Assembly: GCA_951217055.1 (NCBI GenBank)
Contig: OX578276.1
Location: 120,164,979 to 120,228,978 of the forward strand
DNA from: Gerris lacustris
Taxonomy: Eukaryota > Arthropoda > Insecta > Hemiptera > Gerridae
DNA: 64,000 nucleotides
Direction: 5' to 3'
The notes beneath the pieces are model-generated. The model ran no database searches and had not been told where the DNA came from. It saw nothing but the letters and a program-made list of their open reading frames with translations. Positions 13,401-22,298 of the stretch are shown here, piece by piece. Position numbers and translations under genes: made by a program. The first letter of the stretch is position 1, and every line of letters begins with the position of its first letter.

Positions 13401-16400
13401 CATTCAACTTTTTCTCCAGAAGTCCACTGAGATGGGAATACTTAGAAAAGAGAATTGGGTGCTCTCTCCATAACCTTTCTCAAACTAGATGGTCCGCACG
13501 AGTAGACAGTGTTCGTCCATTTGTAAAGCACTTGCCACTTATAGTTCAAGCTCTAAATGACTGCAAAGAGCTTAATCTTGCTGCAGAGAGTAAAACAGAG
13601 CTAAAAGGAATTATTAAGTACATAAGATCCTTTGAATGTATTGTTCTTTCCACGATATGGCTGAAAGTGCTTGTAATGATTGATCAGAAAAATAAAGTTT
13701 TACAAGCTCGATCTGCAACTCTTGACATAGAGACAAAAAACATTGGTGATCTGATTAAAGAGCTAAATGATCTGCGTGGCAAGTGGTGCAATCTTTATTC
13801 TGAAGCAAAACTTGTGGCGCAGAATATGGCAGAAAGTATTGAATGTGAAAAGGACTTTAAGGAAAAAAGAGTTAAGAAAAGAAAAACCTTCCACGACGAG
13901 ACTAGAAATTGCGAAACGTTATCAAGGAATGATCCAAACGAAAAACATGAGGAGGAGCATTTCAGAATTAGTGTGTTCTATAAGCTCCTTGATTCCATCA
14001 TTGGTGGTCTAACTCAAAGATTCAAGTTTGCCCAAAAAGTTAGTGACCTCTTTCAATGTCTTTGGACGTACCTTGACATTGAACTTGACAGTGAAATTAA
14101 AGAGCAATGTTTAACTTTGTGTCAAACGTACAAAGACGACATTGACTCTGATATTTTTAATGAGATCAAACACTTAAAGTCAGTGCACAAGACCAACTTG
14201 GGAGAATCACCATTACAACCTCTACAACTTTTAAATGAACTGAGGAAGGCAAAGTTGGATTGCCTGTTCCCAAATATATCAATAGCCATCAGATTGTTTT
14301 GCTGTATCCCCGTATCAGTAAGTGAAGGGGAAAGAAGTTTCAGCATACTGAAAAGAATAAAAAGTGTCAATCGATCAACGATGAAGCAAGACAGGATGAA
14401 CGATCTCAGCATCTTGGCGATGGAACCAGATTTGGCGAGGAGCTTGAAATATGATGATATCATAGATGATTTTGCTAGGAAGAGAGCTAGAAGAGTTGTG
14501 TTTTCTTAAGAAAGAACTGTATAATAAATTGAAAAAATTTACTAACTGATAATTATTTTTTTCAACTTTCTCCTTATCACTTCCACCCCCCCCCCCCCCC
14601 CCCCCTACAGATATGTGTTGATGGGGGGATAGAGGGCCCGGACCTCTCATTTGCCCAGGGGCCCGAGAATCCTGTCACCGGGCCTGTCTAGATGATTACA
14701 AAGGCAGAATCTAAAAAAAGGAAACAAAAATTTACCTAACACTATTCATTTAGAAATCGACGAGCTTACAAAAATTATCTTACTACAAAGATTTAAAATT
14801 CTCTCTTGATTGTGTTATTGGTCTTATATATTCAAATGTGTTTACAACTGGATATAATAGATCAAGTTATTTTGTTTTTTTAGGTATCACTTACAGGCTC
14901 TTCGCCACTTGTATGTACTTGCTGCAGAGCCTAGGCTGATTCTACCTAAAGACATAGAAACTGGAGAACTGTGCTATGCTAATCTTACAGCGGTCTTCCT
15001 AGACACTCCTCACTACACGAATCAGAGCTGTAAATTATTTGCTCCCTGCCTTCTACCAGAACTTAGATTTCTTAAAGAGGTACGTAATTTTTATTTTTTA
15101 AAAGAAAATTGAAGCCTCTAGAATCTATTATATATCTATAGCATTTTTTTATCAGAGATCAGAATCGGTAGATTCCTCTTTCTCTTTTTAATCAACTTGC
15201 TTCTGGTGCACTAAAGTTTTTGATCATTTTATTTTTGCTCTTTAATTTTTTTTTATTTCCAGGTTAGAATTAATGATGACAGGTACTGGCCAGTTGTCTT
15301 CCAGAGGGATAAGAATTGGAATCAACTTGAGTATGCTATTTTATTTTTATTGTTAACACACCTAATTAAATTTCAGATTTTAAAATAATAAAAAAAATAT
15401 ATAAATATCTTTTGGTGTTTATAGACTACTTATAAGATCCTATTACTATTTAAGTATATGTTTATAATGTGATACCTTGTGATAAAAAACTTGATCCAGC
15501 TAACCTTTTATTTTTGAGTTGATTTAATTTTGTGTTGGTTTAGAGATATGATGAGGTTGCAGAAGTGTGTAGGAGTAAAATTAAGAGCCGGATGCTTACC
15601 TCATAAAGACGATCCACATGGATATAGAACTCTACTAGCTCAGTCCTTATCCACTGATCTAGCTTCAGCCTGGGCCAAAGAAGTAAGTATATTGCCCCTA
15701 CTAGTTGAGCATAAGTGCATCTGCTATTAAAAGCATCTCGCAAATCTAAAATGCATTACCTTTATTATATTTATGGTTATAAACACCAGACTTAAGCACA
15801 CATTCCCACACATAATCTTAAAAAATCCATTTTAATTACGATTAGATATTAATAAAATATTATGAAATCGTACATATAGAATAATATTCTATTGCTTACT
15901 ATCTAATAGGTACTTTTTAAAGTTGATCCTGAATATTGTGAAAGAGGGATGGTGAACTATGATACGACCAGGCAGATTGTTAAAGAACCTAGGTATAGCA
16001 TATGTCGGATGATTTACAGTTATTTCTTTTTTACTGATTGGCTCCTCTAATCTGACTCTAGCCTGTCTTTTAGTATTAAAACAAAGTATATAAACATTAA
16101 AGTGGTGTTTAGTTTTGTAGATAAAACAAGTCATCTTATATTTTAGAACCTGTTTAACAGAGAGTACACTAAATTCTTTATAGAGGAGATCTGTTGGGTA
16201 CAGGGAAGTCTTCTTTAAACAAATTTTAATTTTATTAGGTTGTGGTCCCCTGTTAGTATATATGCTGATAAGTGTTGGGTCAAACGGGGTAAGAAATGTG
16301 TAGATAATTACTTCATAAAATTGGCTATATTTCGTCCCGAGAGGGACATCTTTAGGCTGAATATATGCTGTTGTGGTGTTCCACAAAGGTAGTAAAATTA

Positions 16401-19400
16401 AGGTTTAAATCATTTTTGAACTGCGAGTTGCCTTATCAAAATAATTGTTATAACAAGGTTCTTTGTCGAATTTAATTCTATGTGTTGTTTAAAAAAATAA
16501 TTTATTGTTAATGTTTTAATAATGTGATACTAGATATATGTTTTATTGATGTGGCTTAGAAGTATAACTTTTTGTATTCAAAAATGATTTAATGATTTAA
16601 AAGGCAATCCCCTCCTGAACCCATACTGACCCTCTGATATTTATAATATTATTAGGCTCTAGATAAGACACTTGTTTTTCTTTAATTACTTTCTCTATTA
16701 ATTTGCTTAGTGCGGGCAGAAATGAAATTGACCAAAAGATTTTTCAGACCTGACTTATAAACCAGTATAACTACCACCTCCTTCATCTCAAGAGGAAACA
16801 CACACTGGTCTAAACCTATATTGAGATTTTAGAGGCATTATAGTTTTTAGTAAGGCAGAAGATATATTATCACATCCAGGGGTGGTATTTAATTTGAGTT
16901 GTGCAACTATTTTTCCTAGTTTATATGGAGTTACATTTGTAAACTTAAACAGAGAATTATTATTTTCATTTGACCTGTCATTATCTAGAGATTGATTAGA
17001 GGAGTTATCCTGTTTAGCCCTAGAGTCATGTATATTAACTTGGATTATTTGAGTTCCAACGGTAGCGAAATAAGTATTAAATTCTTCTGACATTTTGCTT
17101 GCTTCTAAGATTTGAGTTTTGTCCATAACTATATTATATGCTTAGTGATTTGCTGTAAACCCTGCTTTAGACAGACAATCCGTTTTCAGTTTTTTTTTAA
17201 ATTTATTTATTTGATTTGGTTTGTGGGATCTTTAATTAGTAACAAAAAATATGATAGCACATTTATCTAAGCAAAATGTGTTAAATGATTAATAAGAATT
17301 CGTACTTAAGCCTTTGCAAGAGTCCTTGGAAAATTCTATTCAAATTGGTATGAAATATCCTACATTCTTACTAAAGTTAGGCTTTATTTAATTTGAATGG
17401 TCTGATTATGTGTTAAGTGTTATCAAGGAAACTGTCCCTGTTTATTAAAAAGCTGCTGTGAAACAAGACATCTTTATTTTAGTATATGCTTTCCAATTGC
17501 AAATAAATGTGGACTTAATTTCTTTAATAAATTGTTAACTTCTTTCTTTAGATAATTTTTATGAAATTTGTATTGTCATGATTATTGAATAGGTTGAGAA
17601 TCATAAAATGAAATTAAAATTAGGCTATTATGAAATAAAGTTGTTTGTAAAGAAATGGCCTTATTTACAAATTAAAATTAACCCATAATATGTTTTTATT
17701 TTTTAGATTGATTCCATTTTAGCATTTACCTCAGACCAGGTAACATCCAACCTTATCAAGAATCTAGTAGAGCTGTCACCAGGAACTGTAGTAAATACAA
17801 GACATTTGCAGTTTCTATCAAGGCTAGCTTATGAGTGTGTTACCAGAGATAAACTTACTCTTCTCAAGACTTGGATACATATTGTTGAGGTAATTATTGA
17901 ATTAAATAATTTGTACATGTTAAGAATGGTTTAGTGGGCTTTAATTTAATATTCTAAAGGTAAGGTTAGGAGTAAAATTCTTATTAGTTATAGAGATAAT
18001 TTTACATTAAACTAATGTACTGTAATAGTGTAGTTGAGCAGAATTGTTTGTAACTTAAAATTTCTTGAAATTATCATGTGTTGAAGCTTGTATGCACAAT
18101 ATGTATTGCAAGTAATATCTAGGACTGGATGAAGTATAAATGTAATAAGTGACAAAAATAAATGTTAAAAGGTTTTGATACCAATGAGTTTTAGAGAAAA
18201 ACAAATCTCAACAATTTGGGCTATATCATTAAAAGAGGGTGCATCAAAAGTCCACTCATCACGCCATGGTTCCTGTGGATGTTGGGTTACCAATGTTTTA
18301 ATAATAATATACGTACATAATTTAATATATAATGTAGGTCTTATATTTGTTATTAATTTTTACTGTCCCCTTATTATCCATGCAATTTTAAATAATTTAT
18401 GTGTTATTTGGTATGTATTAATATTTTAGACAATTGGGAAATTGGAAAGGGCTCCTGATAACAATCTGATGTGGCAAGTGAAAATCATTTTGGCTTATGG
18501 CTGTGACAGTTCCTTATTCAAGATGCATCACATCCCACCTGATCTCTACTTATTCATTAAACATTCTATGATGGACCTCTCCAGCAAGTGGGAAAAAGGT
18601 AAATATAACAATTAAACCTTCAGTGCTCGCTCGGGGTAATTTTGTATACCGACCTTTGGAAAAATGTGTATGCGCTGATAAGATAAGATAATGAAATTTA
18701 AATATATATATTTTTTTTTTCTTTGTTCTTTTTACCCAAATGTTAAGTACAAAATAATTTGTAGTTCAATTCATAAAGTAATGTAATTGTGATAACATCT
18801 AATGTAAAATTTTAAAAGCTTTGTTAAAGGTGTATTTAACCACGTCGTTCAACACCCGAAAATTTAAATAAAAAAAAAGATAAAAATGTGTATAGCTGAT
18901 AAGAGTTAAAATTCTAATGGTCTAAATAATCTTTGACTAAAGTCTCAGCTTTGTTACCGTACCGTTCATTCACGTTTGGGTTGTTATCAGAAAATTTGGT
19001 ATTGTTTATGTTTGGGATTAATTTTTTTTTTTTTCAAACTTTTAAGTTAAATATACTGCTGAATGTAATTATTAGTTATTAATAAAAATTTGAGTTTTCC
19101 AATTTTGTTGAATTTTAGACCCTTAATAAAATGGGGAAAATTTAGGCTGGGGTAATTTTGTATGAGACCTGTAATTATGTAAAAGACCTTTAATTTGATT
19201 TACAACGTTTCACTTAAGAACCCTTAATTTTTGTGTTTTCAGTCATTTCTGGCCAGCCATAAAATATATATTTTCTTTCTCTACTCATCAAGAGCTTTAA
19301 AATGATGTGCAATATGCCATATTAGCATTAACTTTTTTTCAACAAAATGCTGGGAAAAAAATGAAAAATGTAATACTAATTACATATTCTTCTACTATTC

Positions 19401-21630
19401 CTAAAGACCTTAAAAACTATGTGTAACATGTCACACTGACTACAAACATTTTGTTTAGTTATCTGCCATATTGGTAGCCATCTTGAAAATATTAAGTGTA
19501 TTCAAATTTTCCTGAAACAATGCAGTTGTCCCAAATGCTGGGATGAGCCCAATTTTTCTCAAATCAGTCAATTTTGCCACTAGCTATTCTTGGCAAACAA
19601 ACAATTTTTTTCCCCCCAATCTCTGAAATGAAGAACTCGTTACGCTTGTTCAAAAAACAATACTGTTATCTTTAAATTGAAAAAATTTGCTTTGATAATT
19701 ATTAATAAGAAACTTGAATAATTTGCTGGCACAATTTTAATAATTCTAAACAGATTTTTATCTAATTCAGCAAGTTTCTTCTTTAAAAATATTTAAACAT
19801 CCTGGCAATTTCTATCACTTAATTCATATGGAGTTTGATAATATATGTTTTTTTTTGTTTATTTAGAATTAGGAGATAAAATTATTAACTACATGGCTAT
19901 TAAGCCAGTGTCAGCAAGTGATAATGACTCAATGAAGCTCACAGCTTATCTGACCTACTTCGGGATACCTTCTAGCTCTATTGTAAAAGAAATTAATTCA
20001 AGTAAGTACTCTTTTGTAATCTCATAATATGGTCTAAATTAAAGTTACTGTGAAATGGGGAGACCAAGTGGTGTAGAATCTACTGTCCTGGGGTGGCCAA
20101 TTTAAGTTGGTGCTTGACTACAAGAGACTTTTTTATGGTTTGGCAAAGTAGTTTCTCATTTTTTAAGTTTTTGGTAGTTTTAATACTACGGAAAGTTTAA
20201 ATTTTAATTTAAATCAAATTATAATTATTATTTACAAAGTAGTTTCTTTAATCGGCTTTCGTCTCAGAACTTCGTAGATTTATCTAGCTTACTTGTGAAG
20301 ACCTCTCTAAAAGTAAAATAAAATCAGTATCATGTGATTTTCTAACATGATTTTTAGAACTATACATTCAATATTGTTGGATAATGTTTGGTCTACTAGT
20401 TTTTTTTTGAAGTGTTTTAATTGTTCCTGAGTTATTTATCTTTTCGTGTCTATTAATCTGCTTCGTGTAAACTTCAAGGGTGGATGATTTTTCTCTCACC
20501 ATATATAATGTAGCCGGTGAGTTTATCTCCTACACCTTTGGGTTAAAACCACGTGGCTTTCCTTGCTGCTAACTCAATTTCTTCTAAGGTAGATAAGAGT
20601 GTGTGAGATAACTTCTTTCTTTTAGATTTTTTTTTTTTTTTTTATATAGAATTTGTAGTATCATGATTGTTGAATAAGTGACCAATTAAATTAAAAATCA
20701 GTCCGAGACAACTCAGACAAACTTTCTCATATTTTTGAAACTATATTTAAATTCCATTATATCTCATTTAATTGATTTATAAACAAAAAACATTTAAAAA
20801 GTGTTCAACAGGTGGTTGCTTACTTTTTGTTGTCGATTTTCATCAAAATCAGATTTCTTTTCATCAATATCTCATATACATTACTTTTCAAAAATGTTTA
20901 AATTTTTAATTTAAATCAAATTATAATTATTATTAACTATGGGAAACAGACAGTGAAAAATACACTCCAGCGCCGGGATTTGAACCTCGGGTCTCCTGTA
21001 TTTCCAGTACAGATGCTCTTGCCAACTAAGCTACGCAGGAGAATGATTTTTCACTGACGTAATCGATAACTAATCCCGAATCCAAGCTTTTAATATTCAT
21101 ATACATTTAGACAGTCAATATTTATGACATTAGAACTAAACTGAGAATTAACGCTTATAATTATAAAGTACTCAAATAGTACCTGTACCTTGTACAAACA
21201 ATTCAAAATTCAATTTTTAAGTTTTTCGTAGTTTTATACTACGGAAAGTTTAAATTTTTAATTTAAATCAAATTATAATTATCAATAACAATAATTATAA
21301 TTTGATTTAAATTAAAAATTTAAACTTTCCGTAGTATAAAACTACCAAAAACTTAAAAATTGAATTTCGAAAATGTTTAATTAAATTTGTCGGAACAGTT
21401 TTCAAGAACTTGTAAAGCACAATCGGAGAAGTGTCAATGTTTGCAGACTTCTTTTTAAAACTCAAATATTTTTAATTTATTATTTTAAAAAAAAATAACA
21501 ATAATTATTAAAATTTTAATATTATTCTGTGTTTGCAGGTCAAAGCAATCCATTGCAAAATCAAATGAATCTAAAGGAATTTAATGTGTCCTGGAAGACG
21601 TTTAATAAAATAATTCAATTCAGGAGCTGA
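485..21630 (+). CDS. APC1: Anaphase-promoting complex subunit 1 (APC1), C-terminal half, 12 exons
   Basis: Scaffold subunit of the APC/C ubiquitin ligase that targets cyclins and securin. Exons from splice sites and unbroken phase: 485-667, 3152-3278, 3640-3861, 4227-4428, 7038-7264, 14884-15079, 15263-15330, 15544-15682, 17707-17889, 18430-18598, 19867-20001, 21539-21630 (TGA); about 647 residues. Diagnostic strings include GRPPGPEMENSTDRECYSLA (exon 1), KYKSPSYQI, PGAILALGLMYF, HMALGLLFLGGG, IAALICAFFPRFP and LYVLAAEPRL, which match known APC1; the repeated alanine/glycine-rich helices are the PC (proteasome/cyclosome) repeats. All junctions are GT-AG. The first exon opens mid-codon, so the N-terminal half lies left of the window. 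The C-terminus after residue ~620 (NVSWKTFNKIIQF) is less like the family, and another frame stays open about 75 bases past the TGA, so the last junction or stop is the least certain part. Introns are large because of transposons. Confidence 0.95.
1235..2460. repeat. GC-rich interspersed repeat in an APC1 intron
   Basis: The region is much richer in G+C than its surroundings, with a pyrimidine-rich stretch near 1670-1800 and 2160-2280 and a short phrase on 'agtccttttcaggac' repeated at about 1995, 2060 and 2095. A TATA-like CTATATAAGG at 1396-1405 is followed by a pyrimidine-rich start-like region, as in a retroelement promoter or LTR. Its right end (about 2305-2458) is repeated at 41495-41680. 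No open frame resembles a known protein. Edges and class are uncertain; an LTR or LINE end is possible. Confidence 0.5.
5101..5224. repeat. Perfect tandem duplication of a 62-bp unit
   Basis: Bases 5101-5162 are repeated without change in 5163-5224 (units start taatgaatgagaaa). It lies in the APC1 intron between the exons at 4428 and 7038. Absence of divergence indicates a recent slippage or duplication. Confidence 0.9.
5577..5681 (+). mobile_element. tRNA-derived SINE fragment with 11-bp TSD
   Basis: A 105-bp insert is bounded by the direct repeat gacaaatgaag (5566-5576 and 5682-5692). It contains a box B-like GGTTCGATCCC and, upstream, a degenerate box A-like TGGCCGTTTGG. The mariner's other inverted repeat lacks this stretch, which confirms insertion into the mariner terminus. 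There is no poly-A tail, so it may be a truncated SINE. Confidence 0.65.
5904..6508. mobile_element. Non-autonomous hAT element (605 bp) nested in the mariner
   Basis: Ends are CAGGGCCGTAACTAC and its complement GTAGTTACGGCACTG, flanked by the perfect 8-bp TSD ATTGGGAG (5896-5903, 6509-6516). GGGGCCC-rich subterminal sequence is typical of this hAT group. No transposase coding sequence is present, so movement would depend on a related full-length element. Confidence 0.9.
8230..11455. repeat. Large imperfect palindrome inside the hAT element
   Basis: Bases 9705-10440 are repeated in reverse complement at about 10600-11240; the loop is about 10440-10600, itself partly self-complementary. Each arm carries two copies of CTAACATACTAAAAGTCCCC followed by a G-rich tract (near 9750 and 10265 on the left; complements near 10760 and 11165 on the right). 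An outer arm pair, 8230-8345 with 11340-11455, continues the symmetry, but about 1.3 kb (8345-9640) is present only in the left arm. This is foldback architecture between the 5' TIR and the transposase gene. Confidence 0.85.
9452..9598. mobile_element. 147-bp MITE-like insert in the palindrome's left arm
   Basis: About 24 bp at the start (ATAAGACTATAATAAAAAGA...) recur as the reverse complement at the end. The right palindrome arm has no counterpart here, so it looks like a later insertion. It is preceded by a perfect hairpin, 10-base arms GTACCGGAAC, at 9417-9439. The TSD is not clear. Confidence 0.55.
11894..14509 (+). CDS. hAT transposase, ZMYM1-like (TTF zinc finger, DUF4371, hAT dimerisation)
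   Basis: 871-residue uninterrupted ORF. A TTF-type zinc finger lies at about residues 165-250 (DWLVWSDSTESLFCFPCRLF and downstream His/Cys). The DUF4371/RNase H-like part is at about 270-560: first catalytic Asp in IIADSTPDASHTEQ (~375), second in GQGYDNGSNMAG (~444), conserved Trp in QTRWSARVDSV (~531). The C-terminal hAT dimerisation region (about 770-850) includes VSVSEGERSFSILKRIKS, whose Glu is the likely third catalytic acid. The basic N-terminus (KHKSGAQKRKEKQHK) is usual for ZMYM1-like genes. It cuts and pastes elements with CAGGGCC-type ends and may mobilise the non-autonomous copies elsewhere in the window. An acceptor-like tttacag precedes the ATG, so a 5' non-coding exon is possible. 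No disabling mutation is seen. Confidence 0.92.
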   Translation: MDIYKHKSGAQKRKEKQHKLDASKKGCRTLFDVGIKFDVNRSDGTCTKSEIIPDIEGSSKEFETETDGNLGELSVAEGSTNKTKENIIEDHETLTPAHTTDRDCNYNTVEIVITKSDLGLLRDKIVNNKIIETFVKFGPPDMPPDLPTDGKRAFPRTTLFSKSPNGENVKRDWLVWSDSTESLFCFPCRLFGRRCGSETSVSKKSVLLSNSGWKKEYGWRKLYDKLGLHERSTSHKHFYIQWRELEMRLNKTSEIHTQLDFEFASKIKYWAEIFQRLLSVVLFLGERGLAFRGTSEKIGDPNNGNFLGLIELLSEYDPLLREHVSKVKKAQKDGKRLQAHYLSKESQNEFIQTCGSRVRQKVLEERKKSKYFAIIADSTPDASHTEQTTFVLRYVLDCESEFKVMERFLSFVDCNKKTGQDVANLIMSELEKNSIPLMDCRGQGYDNGSNMAGIYNGAQAIISKHNSLAFYSNCAAHSLNLCGVNAAECCEEVITFFGTLQKTFNFFSRSPLRWEYLEKRIGCSLHNLSQTRWSARVDSVRPFVKHLPLIVQALNDCKELNLAAESKTELKGIIKYIRSFECIVLSTIWLKVLVMIDQKNKVLQARSATLDIETKNIGDLIKELNDLRGKWCNLYSEAKLVAQNMAESIECEKDFKEKRVKKRKTFHDETRNCETLSRNDPNEKHEEEHFRISVFYKLLDSIIGGLTQRFKFAQKVSDLFQCLWTYLDIELDSEIKEQCLTLCQTYKDDIDSDIFNEIKHLKSVHKTNLGESPLQPLQLLNELRKAKLDCLFPNISIAIRLFCCIPVSVSEGERSFSILKRIKSVNRSTMKQDRMNDLSILAMEPDLARSLKYDDIIDDFARKRARRVVFS
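15889..17130 (-). pseudogene. Decayed non-LTR retrotransposon (LINE) reverse transcriptase
   Basis: Read on the minus strand, 17126-16788 has NTYFATVGTQI and FTNVTPYKLGKIVAQLKLN followed by TPGCDNISSALLK, the start of a CR1/Jockey-type RT domain. About 16790-16620 has a frame-shifted VVVILVYKSG and QYGFR-like motif. 16386-15889 has the C-terminal tail (LYKEFSVLSVKQVLKYKM, TYAIPRFFNNLPGRI). The palm with the YxDD motif is deleted and stops are present. It lies antisense in an APC1 intron. Confidence 0.75.
18599..19866. other. APC1 intron without recognisable gene
   Basis: AT-rich intron. A phrase GGGGTAATTTTGTAT occurs near 18635 and 19145, suggesting a decayed repeat. I see no coding or RNA signal. 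Confidence 0.4.
20160..20240. repeat. Copy of the 'actacggaaagtttaaa' repeat family (single arm)
   Basis: The string tttttggtagttttaatac plus actacggaaagtttaaa and the AT-rich run after it recur at 20890, 21211-21362 (as a palindrome) and 28633-28805. It marks the end of a MITE or foldback family. Confidence 0.6.
20700..20890. repeat. Interspersed repeat ('agacaactcagacaaac' family)
   Basis: Starts with gtccgagacaactcagacaa and continues to an aacaggtggttg... and caaaatcagattt phrase. Related stretches occur at 33070-33110, 33660-33720 and 43345-43400. No coding capacity. Probably part of a retroelement 3' region. Confidence 0.55.
20890..21062 (-). repeat. tRNA-like segment embedded in a repeat
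   Basis: The reverse complement of about 21042-20968 folds as a tRNA. The acceptor arm TCCTGCG pairs with CGCTGGA (6 of 7 pairs), there is a GCTT/GAGC D stem, and an anticodon stem CTGTA/TACAG with loop CTGGAAA gives anticodon GGA. The T arm GGTTCAAATCC has mismatches. GGA would mean serine, but the variable loop is only about 5 nt, wrong for class II tRNA-Ser. The flanking agacagtgaaaaatacactcc recurs at 28718, so this is a tRNA-derived SINE or MITE rather than a functional tRNA. Confidence 0.6.
21211..21362. repeat. Near-perfect 152-bp palindrome
   Basis: caatttttaag at the left returns as cttaaaaattg at the right. The arms (about 72 bp) contain ctacggaaagtttaaa and its complement around a 7-base loop caataac. 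It is a back-to-back dimer of the repeat at 20160 and lies in the last APC1 intron. Confidence 0.85.
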
Positions 21631-22131
21631 GGAAAGCGAACCAAGAGGAAGTACAAAGCAAAGAGAAGAAAAAAAAGAAAGTGAACTCTTTAAAAGTTGT
21701 CTAACTTCCAAGAATATTCTTGGTATTTGGTCAGATTTTGGGAACAACTACATACTCTTCAGAAAAAGCTCAAAAAAAAAATATTTTAAAGTCTAAAAGA
21801 CACTCTCTTAAGAAATTTCAAATTAGAAGTTATGATGATAATTTTAAGTTGTCCCAATGTTTTGATGAATGACATTAACTCTAGAGTTACAAAAAAGAAA
21901 ATAATAATATAATGGTTGACATTTTTGTTATTAAATTATTAAAAAAAAAAAGGCTGACATAGAAATATAAAATAATTTTTTAAAATAGACCCTAAACTAA
22001 ATTGAAATATGTTATTAATAGTATGATATTTAAATAAACAGTACTCGGATTAGTTTGGTCAAATAGTTTGTAAACATTTCTGATTTGACGTCCAAGATTC
22101 AAAATCATAATTATCTTTGTTATTAGTAGGG
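21631..22131 (+). other. Probable APC1 3' UTR and downstream sequence
   Basis: AT-rich sequence directly after the TGA. Possible poly-A signals such as AATAAA occur at about 22033 and further on near 22390. The cleavage site cannot be fixed without transcripts. Confidence 0.35.
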
Positions 22132-22298
22132 ATGTGTGATGGACCACTTTAGGTGTGAAAAAATTATATACAATTACATCGTTTTCAAGACGTTTCGACC
22201 CTTCAATTTAAGGTCATCCTCAGTCATAGTCTTGAAAACGATGTAATTGTATATATTTTTTTCACACCTAAAGTGGTCCATCACACATCCCTACTAAT
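22132..22298. mobile_element. 167-bp MITE with 60-bp inverted repeats
   Basis: ATTAGTAGGGATGTGTGATG at the left is repeated in reverse complement at the right (catccctactaat). The complementarity runs through ttcacacctaaagtgg and gtcttgaaaacgatgtaatt. The short centre reads cgtttcgacccttcaattta. No ORF. Confidence 0.85.

Larger units (their letters stand above)
7322..14686 (+). mobile_element. Full-length 7.4-kb hAT transposon with intact transposase
   Basis: Termini are CAGGGCCGGCGACAGG (left) and CCTGTCACCGGGCCTG (right), followed inward by GCCCAGGGGCCC-type sequence on both sides. An exact 8-bp TSD TCTAGATG flanks it (7314-7321, 14687-14694). It sits in the APC1 intron between exons 7038-7264 and 14884-15079. 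It carries one long ORF (11894-14509), a homopolymer A run (about 7425-7482), a 45-base C run near 10100-10144, and a large palindrome upstream of the ORF. The element is unusually long for hAT because of the roughly 4 kb of non-coding sequence left of the transposase. Confidence 0.93.

Noticed and set aside
12208..14463. Minus-strand frames across the hAT transposase
   Set aside because: Shadows of the intact plus-strand transposase ORF.
20968..21042. Functional tRNA-Ser(GGA)
   Set aside because: No long variable arm, T-arm mismatches, and the flanks belong to a repeat present elsewhere.
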